Assembly: GCA_022652485.1 (NCBI GenBank)
Contig: JALCRK010000005.1
Coordinates: forward strand, 51,452-115,451
DNA: 64,000 nucleotides
Source of the DNA: Sphingobium sp.
GTDB taxonomy: Bacteria; Pseudomonadota; Alphaproteobacteria; Sphingomonadales; Sphingomonadaceae
Direction: 5' to 3'
Part shown: positions 31,634 to 40,431 of the stretch, piece after piece
Layout: each line of letters opens with the position of its first letter
Numbering within the stretch: the stretch's first letter is position 1
Translations under genes and position numbers: made by a program
Notes under the pieces: model-generated
The model's database searches: none
What the model saw: the letters and a program-made list of their open reading frames with translations, nothing else
Told to the model about the DNA's origin: nothing

Positions 31634-31724
31634 CGTCATTCCCGCGATAGCGGGAATCCAGTCAGGCGCTTCAATCTGGCTGGCCTTCAGCGGACTGACG
31701 TTTCCTGTTTTCGCGGGAATGACG
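31634..31724. repeat. 91-base palindromic mobile-type element (family C)
   Basis: The termini are perfect 14-base inverted repeats, CGTCATTCCCGCGA (31634-31647) and its complement (31711-31724). Next to the left end, ATTCCCGC and GCGGGAAT form their own hairpin. Internal GTCAG and CTGAC (about 31661 and 31695) can also pair. Elements with the CGTCATTCCCGC terminus occur widely in proteobacterial genomes as small non-autonomous repeats. It lies between the stop of mazG and the start of the small lipoprotein gene. Confidence 0.85.
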
Positions 31725-31743
31725 AAATGTCACTGACTATTTA

Positions 31744-32514
31744 TCATTCCTCGGCCTTGGCCTGCTGCCACAGTGCCTCCATCTCATCCAGGGATAGTGA
31801 CATAAAATCAATATCTTGACGAGTATTGCTCATTTCCATACTACGAAATCTGCGCTCGAATTTTGCATTGGCCGCGCGCAGGGCGCTCTCTGCGTCAACT
31901 TTCATATGCCGCGCCAGATTGACCACGGCGAACAGCAGGTCGCCAATTTCTTCAGCGCGATGCTCCGCTGTTTCGGCCGCGCGAACTTCCTCCAGCTCCT
32001 CGGCGATCTTCGCATAAACGCCGTCGGTGTCCGGCCAGTCGAACCCGGTACGCGCCGCGCGTTTCTGCAGTTTTTCGGCGCGAAGCAGCGCGGGCAGGGC
32101 GCCGGCAACTCCCGCCAGGGCGCTGCTGTCCGCATCCTTGTCGGCGCGCTCGGCGGCCTTGATCGCTTCCCAGCCGGGGGTCTGCGCGTCCTCCGGCCCG
32201 AAGACATGCGGATGCCGCCGGATCATCTTGTCACAGATGCCCGCAATCACGTCCGTCAGCGCGAAATGGCCGGATTCCTCGGCCATGCGGCTATGATAGA
32301 CCGTCTGCAGCAGCAGGTCGCCAAGCTCGTCGCGCAGGTCCGCCATGTCGTTGCGCGAAATCGCGTCCGCGACCTCATAGGCTTCCTCGATCGTATAGGG
32401 CGCGATGCTGGCGAAGTTCTGTTGGACATCCCACGGGCATCCGCTGGCGGGATCGCGCAAACGGGCCATGATGGCGACGAGAGGGGCAATATCCGGAGGC
32501 GTCCTGTCAGGCAT
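31744..32514 (-). CDS. mazG: Nucleoside triphosphate pyrophosphohydrolase MazG
   Basis: MazG hydrolyses nucleoside triphosphates to monophosphates and can lower ppGpp or remove damaged nucleotides. The 256-residue protein has two MazG domains. The first shows CPWDVQQNF, EEAYEVADAI and ELGDLLLQTVYH; the second shows EELEEVRAAE and EEIGDLLFAVVNLARH. Length matches the E. coli type. In many Alphaproteobacteria mazG closes the ntr-hfq-hflX region, and it does so here on the opposite strand. Confidence 0.94.
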   Translation of the reverse strand: MPDRTPPDIAPLVAIMARLRDPASGCPWDVQQNFASIAPYTIEEAYEVADAISRNDMADLRDELGDLLLQTVYHSRMAEESGHFALTDVIAGICDKMIRRHPHVFGPEDAQTPGWEAIKAAERADKDADSSALAGVAGALPALLRAEKLQKRAARTGFDWPDTDGVYAKIAEELEEVRAAETAEHRAEEIGDLLFAVVNLARHMKVDAESALRAANAKFERRFRSMEMSNTRQDIDFMSLSLDEMEALWQQAKAEE

Positions 32515-32593
32515 CTATAAATCCGATAATATATATTATGTTAAATTTAGATGTGTCCCAGCCGCGTCATTGATCTCAACGACATCCCCAACT

Positions 32594-33193
32594 TCACGGC
32601 TCCAGCACCATCTCGCCATTCTCTACCCGCCAGCTCTTGAGCCGCGAGAGAAAGTTCATTCCCAGCACATTGACGCCGTTCAGCCGGTCCGAAACCACCA
32701 CCGGCAGATCGCTGGTATGGATCGGCCCGACGGCCAGCCCCGATATCGACGACCGCTTGGCGATCACCACGCCGTTCGCCGTCTGCATCGCGATACCCGG
32801 CGTGAAACCATCGACCGAAAGCCCGGCCTGGCGCGCCACATCGTCGGACAGCGTCGTCAGCGTCGCGCCGCTATCGATCAGAAACCGCGCCGGGGCATCG
32901 TTGATCCGACCCGTGACCCAGAAATGCCCGTCCTCGCTCAACCGGACATGCAGGCGTTCGCCCTCTGCCCGCTGTGTCGAGGGATCGAGCACCTGCCGCT
33001 TCACATGCAGCGCGATGCTGGTGAATTCATGGCGAAAGCTGAACAGCCCAAGCGCCACGACGAAGATCACGACCCAGCCCAGCGCCATCGCCGCTACGCC
33101 TTTGAACGAAACGCGGCGCGCCAGCAGCGCAGACAGCGGCAACAAGGCGGCCAGCAGCCACCAGATGATATTTGCGCCTTGCTCTGGGTTCAT
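32594..33193 (-). CDS. Membrane-anchored retropepsin-like aspartic protease
   Basis: This 199-residue protein has two N-terminal membrane segments (about 9-25 and 34-52) and a C-terminal single-lobe aspartic protease domain of the TIGR02281 (clan AA) type. The active-site triad is Asp107-Ser-Gly in FLIDSGATLTTLS, with the later hydrophobic-glycine turn VNVLGMNFLSRL. Such proteins probably act as dimers facing the periplasm; the substrate is unknown. I start at ATG 33193 with GGGGA upstream rather than at the TTG at 33208. It is followed by a 79-base gap to the mazG start. Confidence 0.88.
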   Translation of the reverse strand: MNPEQGANIIWWLLAALLPLSALLARRVSFKGVAAMALGWVVIFVVALGLFSFRHEFTSIALHVKRQVLDPSTQRAEGERLHVRLSEDGHFWVTGRINDAPARFLIDSGATLTTLSDDVARQAGLSVDGFTPGIAMQTANGVVIAKRSSISGLAVGPIHTSDLPVVVSDRLNGVNVLGMNFLSRLKSWRVENGEMVLEP

Positions 33194-33228
33194 CTTGGTC
33201 CCCGACAACGGATGCCAGCGCTCTATCC

Positions 33229-34017
33229 TCAGGCCGCCTCGTGAAGCCCATCATAAGCCGGTCTCACGGATTCCGGCAAGAGCGCACACAGCCTGTCATA
33301 ATCCATGCTGTTGTCCATATGTGTCAGATAGGCACGTTCCGGCGCCACGTCGCGGATGGCGTCCAGCGTCTGGGCAAGGTGCATGTGCGTCGGGTGCGGT
33401 TTCTCGCGCAATGCATCCACGACCCACACATTCACCCCGGCGAACAGGTCCGCGATGGCGCCGGTCATCTCGTGAAAATCCGTGGCGTAGCCGACCGACC
33501 GGCCTTGATGCTCGAAGCGGAAACCAGTCGACCATATTTCGCCGTGGGGCATATCGACGCAACGAACGTGGATATCGCCGATCGTCAGCGTGTCCGGCAG
33601 ATCGTGGCCGACGACGATCGGTCGATAGCCCGCGCGCCCTTCGAACGCATAAGCGAAGCGGCTCTTGAGCAGCTTCATCGCCGGTGCCCGCGCATAGCCG
33701 TCAATCGGTTCATCATGGCGGCCCTGATAGACGCGGTGGTGATAGACCTGCCTGAGATCGTCGATGCCGTGGCAATGGTCGGCGTGGTCGTGGGTCCACA
33801 GCACGGCGTCGAGCGCGATCACATCCGCCGCGAGCAACTGCTCCCGCATGTCCGGCGAAGTGTCGATGAGGATCGTGGTCGTGTTGCTCTGCACCACCAA
33901 GGAAACGCGGGTACGGCGGTTCTTCGGATTGGCGGGATCGCATGTCCCCCAGTCGTTGCCGATACGCGGCACGCCCGCGGAGGTGCCGCACCCCAGGATG
34001 GTGAAACGGAGCGCCAT
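33229..34017 (-). CDS. Metallo-beta-lactamase-fold hydrolase (PhnP-like)
   Basis: This 262-residue enzyme has the MBL metal site THDHADHCHGIDDL and the family start ILGCGTSAGVPRIG, and a later His in DMPHGEIWSTGF. These features resemble PhnP-type phosphodiesterases and the alphaproteobacterial hydrolases encoded beside tatD. It begins one base before the tatD stop boundary, so it is in the metG-tatD operon. The true substrate is not known; activity on a cyclic phosphate or RNA-derived molecule is a family-based guess. Confidence 0.88.
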   Translation of the reverse strand: MALRFTILGCGTSAGVPRIGNDWGTCDPANPKNRRTRVSLVVQSNTTTILIDTSPDMREQLLAADVIALDAVLWTHDHADHCHGIDDLRQVYHHRVYQGRHDEPIDGYARAPAMKLLKSRFAYAFEGRAGYRPIVVGHDLPDTLTIGDIHVRCVDMPHGEIWSTGFRFEHQGRSVGYATDFHEMTGAIADLFAGVNVWVVDALREKPHPTHMHLAQTLDAIRDVAPERAYLTHMDNSMDYDRLCALLPESVRPAYDGLHEAA

Positions 34018-34018
34018 C

Positions 34019-34795
34019 TCAGGCCGCTTTCGCCTTTGCGAACAGCCTGAAGAAATTGCGCGTTGTGGCGGCTGTCAGCTCTTCCGGCGTCTCTCCGCGC
34101 AGATCGGCAAGGAACCGCGCCGTGTCGGCGACGAAGCCCGGTTCGCAGGTCTTGCCCCGGTGCGGCACCGGCGCGAGAAACGGTGCATCGGTCTCGATCA
34201 GCAACCGCTCCGACGGCACCCGCGCGGACGTCTCCTGCAGATCCCTGGCGTTCTTGAATGTCGCGATGCCGGAGATGCTGATCGAAAGCCCCAGCTCCAG
34301 CGCCGCATCGGCGAAGGCTCCGCTGGCGGTGAAACAATGGATCAGCCCCGGGAAAGCCCCCTTCTCCATCTCGTCGCTCAGGATTGCCAGCGTATCTTCC
34401 TCGGCATCGCGGGTGTGCACGATGAGCGGCAGCCCGGTCTCCCGGCTGGCGGAGATATGCGCGCGAAAGCTCGCCTGCTGCTGGGCGCGGTCGCTATGGT
34501 CGTAATAATAATCGAGCCCGGTTTCGCCGATGGCGACTACCCTGGGATGCTGCGCGGCGGCGACGAGCTTTTCCGTATCCACATTGATATGCGCATCTGC
34601 CTCGTGCGGGTGGATGCCGACACTGGCCCAGATGTCGGGATGCGCTTCGGCGGTCGCGATGATCTCGCCCCACTCCCGCTCGCGCGTGGAAATATTGAGC
34701 ATCCCGCGCACGCCCGCTGCGCGCGCGCGCGCGATCACTTCGCCCTGCTCCTCGACGAGGCCTTTATAGTTGAGGTGGCAATGGCTGTCGATCAT
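34019..34795 (-). CDS. tatD: TatD-family deoxyribonuclease
   Basis: TatD proteins are metal-dependent nucleases of the amidohydrolase fold, linked to DNA repair or turnover. The 258-residue product has the metal motif DSHCHLNY at the start, ETGLDYYYD, HTRDAEEDTL and the late ETDAPFLAP. It overlaps the metG stop by 4 bases and the MBL hydrolase follows it. The metG-tatD-MBL order is common in Alphaproteobacteria. Confidence 0.94.
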   Translation of the reverse strand: MIDSHCHLNYKGLVEEQGEVIARARAAGVRGMLNISTREREWGEIIATAEAHPDIWASVGIHPHEADAHINVDTEKLVAAAQHPRVVAIGETGLDYYYDHSDRAQQQASFRAHISASRETGLPLIVHTRDAEEDTLAILSDEMEKGAFPGLIHCFTASGAFADAALELGLSISISGIATFKNARDLQETSARVPSERLLIETDAPFLAPVPHRGKTCEPGFVADTARFLADLRGETPEELTAATTRNFFRLFAKAKAA

Positions 34796-36396
34796 GCGGG
34801 AGAAGCGGCTTCGTCGGCCGGAAGTTCCAGACGGGGGAAGAGCGGCTTGGGCGGCGCGAGGGTGAAGCCGCTTTCGGATAGGCGTACATACCAGTCACCG
34901 CTCAGAGCTTGATAGGTGCGCCCTTCTGCGGGAACGCCCATCTGGTCAAGCAACGCATCGGCGCTCGCCGGAATAATCGGACGAATGGCGATGGCGAGCT
35001 GGCCGATCGCCACATAGAGCGTCGCCAGCACCGCCTCCATCCGGGCGGGATCTGTCTTGCGAAGCACCCACGGAGCCTGCGCATCGATATAGGCGTTGCA
35101 CGCGAACACCGCACGCATCCAAGCCTCAAGGGCAACGGAAGGCGCCATCTGATCGAGCGCGCGCGGCACTTCCTTCTCGCAAGCCGTCATCACAGTAACG
35201 AGCAGTTCGGCATCCACATCGGCCTGTTCGCCTTGCGGCAACCGCCCTTCGAGATTCTTCGCAATGAAGCTCAGCGTCCGTTGCGCGAGGTTCCCGAAGC
35301 TGTTGGCAAGATCGCTGTTCGCCCGCAACACGATCGCTTCCGGGCTATAACTCCCGTCATTGCCGAAACTCACCTCGGCGAGCAGGAAATAGCGGAGCTG
35401 ATCCACGCCGAACCGCTCGGCCAGTTCGATCGGATCGGCGACATTGCCGAGCGACTTGGACATTTTTTCGCCGCGGTTGAGCAGAAAGCCATGCCCGAAA
35501 ACCGTCTTCGGCAGCGGTAGCTTCGCGCTCATCAGAAAAGCGGGCCAATAGACCGCGTGAAACCGCACGATGTCCTTGCCGATGATATGCGTGATGTCGC
35601 CGCCTTCCGCCCAATAGCGTGCCATGCGCTCCGCATCGTCGGGGTAGCCGCAGCCGGTGAGGTAATTGGTGAGCGCATCCACCCAGACATACATGACATG
35701 CTGACGTCCGTCAGCGGTCATGACATCGCCGTCTGCTCTTGGCACCTTCACGCCCCAGTCGAAGCTGGTGCGCGAGACGCTGAGGTCACTGAGGCCGCCT
35801 TCGACAAAGCGCATCACCTCATTGCGGCGGCTTTCGGGCTGGATGAACTCCGGATGCTCGTTGTAGAGCTTGAGCAGCGGCTCCTGATATTTCGATAGAC
35901 GGAAAAACCAGCTTTCCTCGACCGTCCACTCGACCGGCGTCCCCTGCGGCGAGAGCTTGACGCCCCCTTCCCCTTCGGTCAGCTCCTTCTCGTCATAAAA
36001 GGCTTCGTCGCGCACCGAATACCAGCCCTCATAGCGATCGAGGTAGAGATCGCCGTTGGCCTCCATCGCGCGCCAGATTGCTTGGGATGCGTGATGATGA
36101 TCCGGCTCCGTGGTGCGGATGAATCGATCGCAGGAAATGTTAAGTTTGCTGCACATTTCCTTGAAGTAGGAAGACATTTCATCCGCAAGCGCTTGTGCGG
36201 TCACTCCCTTGCCCCGCGCCGTCTGCGCCATCTTGAGGCCATGCTCGTCGGTTCCGGTCTGGAAGAAGACGTCGCGGCCCATCATCCGCTGGAACCGGGC
36301 GAATGCGTCCGTGGCAATCGCTTCATAGGCGTGGCCGATATGCGGGCGGCCATTGGGGTAGGATATCGCGGTGGTGATCGTGTAAGGCTTGCTCAT
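34792..36396 (-). CDS. metG: Methionyl-tRNA synthetase
   Basis: MetG charges tRNA with methionine. The 534-residue enzyme has the class I signatures HIGH (in GRPHIGHAYEAIATD) and KMSKS (in GEKMSKSLGNV) and the FFQTGTDEHGLK segment. There is no C-terminal EMAP/tRNA-binding domain and no clear zinc-knuckle cysteines, so this is the shorter form. It starts 45 bases after holB and overlaps tatD by 4 bases. Confidence 0.96.
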   Translation of the reverse strand: MSKPYTITTAISYPNGRPHIGHAYEAIATDAFARFQRMMGRDVFFQTGTDEHGLKMAQTARGKGVTAQALADEMSSYFKEMCSKLNISCDRFIRTTEPDHHHASQAIWRAMEANGDLYLDRYEGWYSVRDEAFYDEKELTEGEGGVKLSPQGTPVEWTVEESWFFRLSKYQEPLLKLYNEHPEFIQPESRRNEVMRFVEGGLSDLSVSRTSFDWGVKVPRADGDVMTADGRQHVMYVWVDALTNYLTGCGYPDDAERMARYWAEGGDITHIIGKDIVRFHAVYWPAFLMSAKLPLPKTVFGHGFLLNRGEKMSKSLGNVADPIELAERFGVDQLRYFLLAEVSFGNDGSYSPEAIVLRANSDLANSFGNLAQRTLSFIAKNLEGRLPQGEQADVDAELLVTVMTACEKEVPRALDQMAPSVALEAWMRAVFACNAYIDAQAPWVLRKTDPARMEAVLATLYVAIGQLAIAIRPIIPASADALLDQMGVPAEGRTYQALSGDWYVRLSESGFTLAPPKPLFPRLELPADEAASPA

Positions 36397-36441
36397 CCGC
36401 GCACCTCTAACGACGCGGCGGACTTAGGCCAAGGGGGATAT

Positions 36442-37413
36442 TCAGCCGAACATGCCCGGCTCGCGCCTGTCTCCGATCGCCGCGACATGGCCGCACAGCT
36501 CGAAGACGGTCGCGGCAGGATCGAGCGATAGCGGAATGGCCTGCGCGGCGAGATCGCGCGCCTGCTCCCAATGCCCGATGGCGGCGTGGAGTTCGGCGCC
36601 CCGCTTGGTCCGGGTGCGCTCCGCGATGAAATCGGGCACGAGATCGAGAAAGGCTTCGAAACGTGGGCGCGTCGCCTTGCCGGACAACGTCTTGGCAAGC
36701 GCGAGCCGCTCCGCGTTGATCTGGTCGCCATCGTCGATGATACGCTCCAGCGCCGCCAGCATATCGCTCACGCCGAGGCCTGACAGAGCCAGCGCGCGGC
36801 CCGGAGAACCGCCGCCGACTCCCGTCAGCTCTGCCACGTCACCTTCATTGAGGCCCGCATCCGCGCCACGCAGGGCATTCGCCATGTCCGTATCGCCCAG
36901 AACGGAGAGTCGGAGCAGCCTGCAGCGCGACCGGATCGTGGGCAGCAGGCGGGACGGCGCATGGCTGACCAGCAGGAACACCACATCGTGCGGCGGCTCC
37001 TCAAGGCACTTGAGCAGCGCATTGGCAGCGCCCCGCTCCATGTCATCCGCCGCATCGATGAGGATCACCCGGCGCTGAGAAACCGAAGGCGCCGTGCCGA
37101 GCAGCCGCCCCAGTGCGCGCACCTGATCCACGCCGATGTTGCGCGCAAGGTCGCCGCTGTCCTTCTCCAGCCGCCGGAGCTCGGCATAATCGGGATGGGT
37201 TCCCGCCGCGAACAGACGCGCTGCGGGATGGCTTTCCGCCACCTGCCCCGTTTCCTCCTCGCCTGCCAGCAGGAGCAGCGCCAGTTCGCCCGCAAGGCTT
37301 GCCTTCCCGATGCCCTGCGGCCCCGACAATATCCACGCATGATGAAGTCGGCGGGAGCGGGCCGCATCGAGAATGGCTCGCCGTGTGGAATCATGGCCGT
37401 AGACCGGCTTCAC
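36442..37413 (-). CDS. holB: DNA polymerase III delta' subunit
   Basis: HolB is a clamp-loader subunit. The 323-residue protein has a P-loop-like LSGPQGIGKASLA, the acidic LIDAADDM and LEEPPHDVVFLLVSHAPSRLLPTIRSRC, which carries the conserved SRC sensor. It starts at a GTG that overlaps the tmk stop as GTGA (37410-37413). The position after tmk is conserved across bacteria. The zinc-binding cysteines of the E. coli protein are not evident. Confidence 0.92.
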   Translation of the reverse strand: MKPVYGHDSTRRAILDAARSRRLHHAWILSGPQGIGKASLAGELALLLLAGEEETGQVAESHPAARLFAAGTHPDYAELRRLEKDSGDLARNIGVDQVRALGRLLGTAPSVSQRRVILIDAADDMERGAANALLKCLEEPPHDVVFLLVSHAPSRLLPTIRSRCRLLRLSVLGDTDMANALRGADAGLNEGDVAELTGVGGGSPGRALALSGLGVSDMLAALERIIDDGDQINAERLALAKTLSGKATRPRFEAFLDLVPDFIAERTRTKRGAELHAAIGHWEQARDLAAQAIPLSLDPAATVFELCGHVAAIGDRREPGMFG

Positions 37414-38054
37414 GGGAGTAAATCCGCTATTGCGTCGAGCAGGCGGGCCGCGACTTCGTTTTCACTGGCCGAGGCATCGATGATGCGAAAGCGCTCCGGC
37501 TCCCGCTCTGCCTGCGCCATAAAGGCCGCGCATACCCGCTGGTGAAACTCCTGCCCCCGCGCGCCGAAGCGGTCCGTCCGACCGGCGTCGCGCAGCGCCG
37601 CCCGCCTGGAGGCGATTTCCAGCGGCAGGCTTAGCAGCAAGGTGCGATCCGGCATCAGACCGCCCGACCCAATAGCATGAGCCGCCATCACATCCGCGTC
37701 GGCCACACCGCTTGCCTGAGCCTGATAGGCGCGGTTGCTGTCGATGAACCGGTCGCACAGCACCCACGCGCCCCGCTCCAGCGCTGGACGGATCAGCTTG
37801 GCGACATGATCCGCGCGGGCCGCCGCGAACAACAATGTCTCGGCGCGCGCATTCCAGCGATCCGCCGAGCCACCCAGCAGCAGGGCGCGAATGGCCTCCG
37901 CACCCTCCGTCCCGCCCGGCTCCCGCGTCTCGACCACCTCCACGCCCCGCTCGCGCAGTGCCCGCGCGAGCAGGCGGAGCTGAGTCGATTTACCGACCCC
38001 CTCCCCGCCTTCCAGCGTGATGAAGCGGCCGCGATGTCCGGACGCGCCGTTCAC
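37410..38054 (-). CDS. tmk: Thymidylate kinase
   Basis: Tmk phosphorylates dTMP to dTDP. The 214-residue enzyme has the P-loop FITLEGGEGVGKSTQ, the DRF motif in LCDRFIDSNRAYQ and the lid region with RTDRFGARGQEFHQRV. It starts at a GTG overlapping the dacA stop as GTGA, and its own stop overlaps holB in the same way. dacA-tmk-holB therefore look translationally coupled. Confidence 0.95.
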   Translation of the reverse strand: MNGASGHRGRFITLEGGEGVGKSTQLRLLARALRERGVEVVETREPGGTEGAEAIRALLLGGSADRWNARAETLLFAAARADHVAKLIRPALERGAWVLCDRFIDSNRAYQAQASGVADADVMAAHAIGSGGLMPDRTLLLSLPLEIASRRAALRDAGRTDRFGARGQEFHQRVCAAFMAQAEREPERFRIIDASASENEVAARLLDAIADLLP

Positions 38055-39214
38055 CCGAAGAAATTCTTGAAGCCATTCCAGAAGCGGCCGAAAAAGCCCG
38101 CTTCGCTCACCGCCTCGCCCGCGACCAGCGGCATCACCTGCTGCCCGGCGTCATGGGTGGAAACCACGAGATGCGCGATCTCCTGTCCCTTGGCGATCGG
38201 CGCCTGGATCGGGCCATCATAGACGACCTTCACCGAGACGCCGCCCGAGGCAGCCGTGCGCGGCAGGGTCACGGCGAGATCGCGCGGCGCGACCAGCGGC
38301 ACGGTACTGGCCCAGCCCTGCTGCACCTCTGCTGTTTCCACCGTCGCGCCCTTGCGGAACAGCGGCATCGCCTTCCATGCCTTGAAGCCCCAGTCCATGA
38401 ACCGTACCGATTCCTCGATCCGGCCATTGAACGTATCCAGCCCCGCGACCACCATCACCAGCCGCCGCCCGTTCTGGATGGCGGAGCCGGTAAAGCCATA
38501 GCCCGCTTCCTCGGTGTGGCCGGTCTTGAGGCCGTCCGCGCCGTCGATCCGGCCGAGAATGGGATTGCGATTGTCCTGACGGATCACGTCGCCGCCCATC
38601 GTGCGCCCCCAGGTGAAGGACCGGGTCGCATAAAAGCGATGATAGAGATCCGGCGTTTGCTCGATCGTTGCCTTGGCGAGCGTCACCAGATCCCGCGCGG
38701 TGACATAGGTGCGCCCTTCGTCCGGCCAGCCGTTGCTCGTGCCGAAATGGCTGCCCTTCATGCCGAGACGCGCGGCTTCCGCGTTCATCAGGTCGGTAAA
38801 GGCCTCCTCGGTTCCGGCGATACCTTCGGCCAGCACCACACACGCATCGTTGCCGGATAATGTCACGATCCCGTGCAACAGGTTTTCTACCGACACCTGC
38901 TCGCCGGGCGACAGGAACATGGTTGATCCCGCCTGCGGGCCATGCCATTTCGCCCAGGTCTCGGGCTTCACCGTGAATTTCGTGCTGAGCTTCAGCTGGC
39001 CCTGCTGGATGAGGCGAAAGGCGACATGCGTCGTCATCATCTTCGCCATCGAGGCGGGCGGCATCTGCGTTTCGCCGCCCTTGTCATACAGCACCGCGCC
39101 GGACGACAGGTCCTGCATATAGGCGATTCTGGCAGCGCTATCGTAGCTGGGAGCACCGGCAGAGAGCGGCGTGGCGGCGATGATCAGGGCAAGGGCGGCA
39201 ATACTGGTGCGCAT
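38051..39214 (-). CDS. dacA: D-alanyl-D-alanine carboxypeptidase (penicillin-binding protein 5/6 type)
   Basis: This periplasmic enzyme trims the terminal D-alanine of peptidoglycan side chains. The 387-residue product has a signal peptide (about 1-20). It carries the serine-lysine pair Ser55-Met-Ala-Lys58 in ASMAKMM, the SGN motif in SGNDACVV and the KTG motif in LKTGHTEE. The C-terminal part corresponds to the PBP5 beta domain with an amphipathic membrane-anchoring tail (FFGRFWNGFKNFFG). I use ATG 39214; a TTG one codon earlier is possible. It heads the dacA-tmk-holB-metG run. Confidence 0.94.
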   Translation of the reverse strand: MRTSIAALALIIAATPLSAGAPSYDSAARIAYMQDLSSGAVLYDKGGETQMPPASMAKMMTTHVAFRLIQQGQLKLSTKFTVKPETWAKWHGPQAGSTMFLSPGEQVSVENLLHGIVTLSGNDACVVLAEGIAGTEEAFTDLMNAEAARLGMKGSHFGTSNGWPDEGRTYVTARDLVTLAKATIEQTPDLYHRFYATRSFTWGRTMGGDVIRQDNRNPILGRIDGADGLKTGHTEEAGYGFTGSAIQNGRRLVMVVAGLDTFNGRIEESVRFMDWGFKAWKAMPLFRKGATVETAEVQQGWASTVPLVAPRDLAVTLPRTAASGGVSVKVVYDGPIQAPIAKGQEIAHLVVSTHDAGQQVMPLVAGEAVSEAGFFGRFWNGFKNFFG

Positions 39215-39304
39215 CAAACTCTCGAACTTAGGGACGAATCCTGCGCGGTGCAGGAGAGGCTCTCGTTTACCACGATCCGCGCGGGTGGAAAGCCCGATGC
39301 GCTG

Positions 39305-40369
39305 TTACTTTGCCACCCCGTCGGCCAGCAACCCCACCGACAGAGCATAGAAATTCGAGCAATTATAGTCGAGGATCGCCTCATAGTTGCTGGTGAGCAG
39401 ATAGCCTGTCCGCCCTGGACCGTCCGGCTCCAGCAGCACCGCGAGCGTATCATCCGACAAAGCGGGGGCGGCCATCGGCACAACACCCAGCGCACGCCAC
39501 TCCGCCACCGTCATCCAGCGACTGAAGCGTTCGAACACGCGCGGGCAACGCGGCGGCGTCAGGCGATTGCCGACACTGGCGCGATTCAGCGTGCCCGGCA
39601 CGCTGACCGCCATTCCCCAGGCCTGGCCCTTGCGCCATCCGGCATCGACGAAATAATTGGCGATGGAGGCCAGCGCGTCGGCCTGGCTCCGCCATATGTC
39701 GGCAACGCCGTCGCCATCGGCGTCCTTGGCGACGCGGAGATAGACCGAGGGGAGGAACTGCGGATAGCCCGTGGCCCCTGCCCAGCTTCCTACGAGCTTC
39801 TCGCGCGGGATGCCCTTGTCCAGCAGTTTTAGCGTGGCGAGAAACTCGGGTTCGAACAAATCGCGCCTGCGCCCTTCGTAGGCGAGCGTCGCGAGAGAGC
39901 GCAGCAGGTCGAAATCGCCAGTGAAGGTGCCATAGCTGGTCTCGTGGCCGAATATCGCGACCATCACCGCCTCCGGCACCCCGGTATCCTGTTCGACCCG
40001 GCTCAGGATAGGCCGGTTGCCGGTCCACGCCACACGGCCCTTCGCGATGAGCGCGGGCGTCACATGCTGCTGGCGATAGGGCTCGAACGGCGGGATGGGC
40101 GCATCGAACGACCCGCCCGGTTGCGCCTGATCGAGGCTGATGACACGCGGATTGGGCGTCAAAGTGGGCGCGACCGAATCCAGCGTCTCCGGCCTGATTC
40201 CCATCGCGATGGCCTTGCCGCGCAGACTGGCCAGATAGGCCTGAAAGCCGCTATCCTGGGCGGATGTCGTGGCTGGTGGCACAGGCACCGCGTCCTGCGC
40301 CAGGCAGGCGGTACTCGGAAACAGCGCGGCAACGAACAGGCTCAAAGAGCGAAGGGACGACAGATTCAT
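39305..40369 (-). CDS. mltB: Lytic murein transglycosylase, MltB type
   Basis: MltB cleaves peptidoglycan glycan strands to anhydro products. The 354-residue protein has a signal peptide ending near TACLAQ. The catalytic Glu143 is in IFGHETSYGTFTGDFD, and SWAGATGYPQFLPS with KDADGDGVADIW marks the family substrate groove. There is no C-terminal peptidoglycan-binding domain. I start at ATG 40369 with AAGGGACA upstream. It is upstream of dacA with an 87-base gap and may share in cell-wall turnover. Confidence 0.92.
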   Translation of the reverse strand: MNLSSLRSLSLFVAALFPSTACLAQDAVPVPPATTSAQDSGFQAYLASLRGKAIAMGIRPETLDSVAPTLTPNPRVISLDQAQPGGSFDAPIPPFEPYRQQHVTPALIAKGRVAWTGNRPILSRVEQDTGVPEAVMVAIFGHETSYGTFTGDFDLLRSLATLAYEGRRRDLFEPEFLATLKLLDKGIPREKLVGSWAGATGYPQFLPSVYLRVAKDADGDGVADIWRSQADALASIANYFVDAGWRKGQAWGMAVSVPGTLNRASVGNRLTPPRCPRVFERFSRWMTVAEWRALGVVPMAAPALSDDTLAVLLEPDGPGRTGYLLTSNYEAILDYNCSNFYALSVGLLADGVAK

Positions 40370-40431
40370 TGTCCCTTCATGCCAGATCGCGCCGCGCTTA
40401 TGTACCCCATTCGCCTGCTGCCAGCCTCGGC

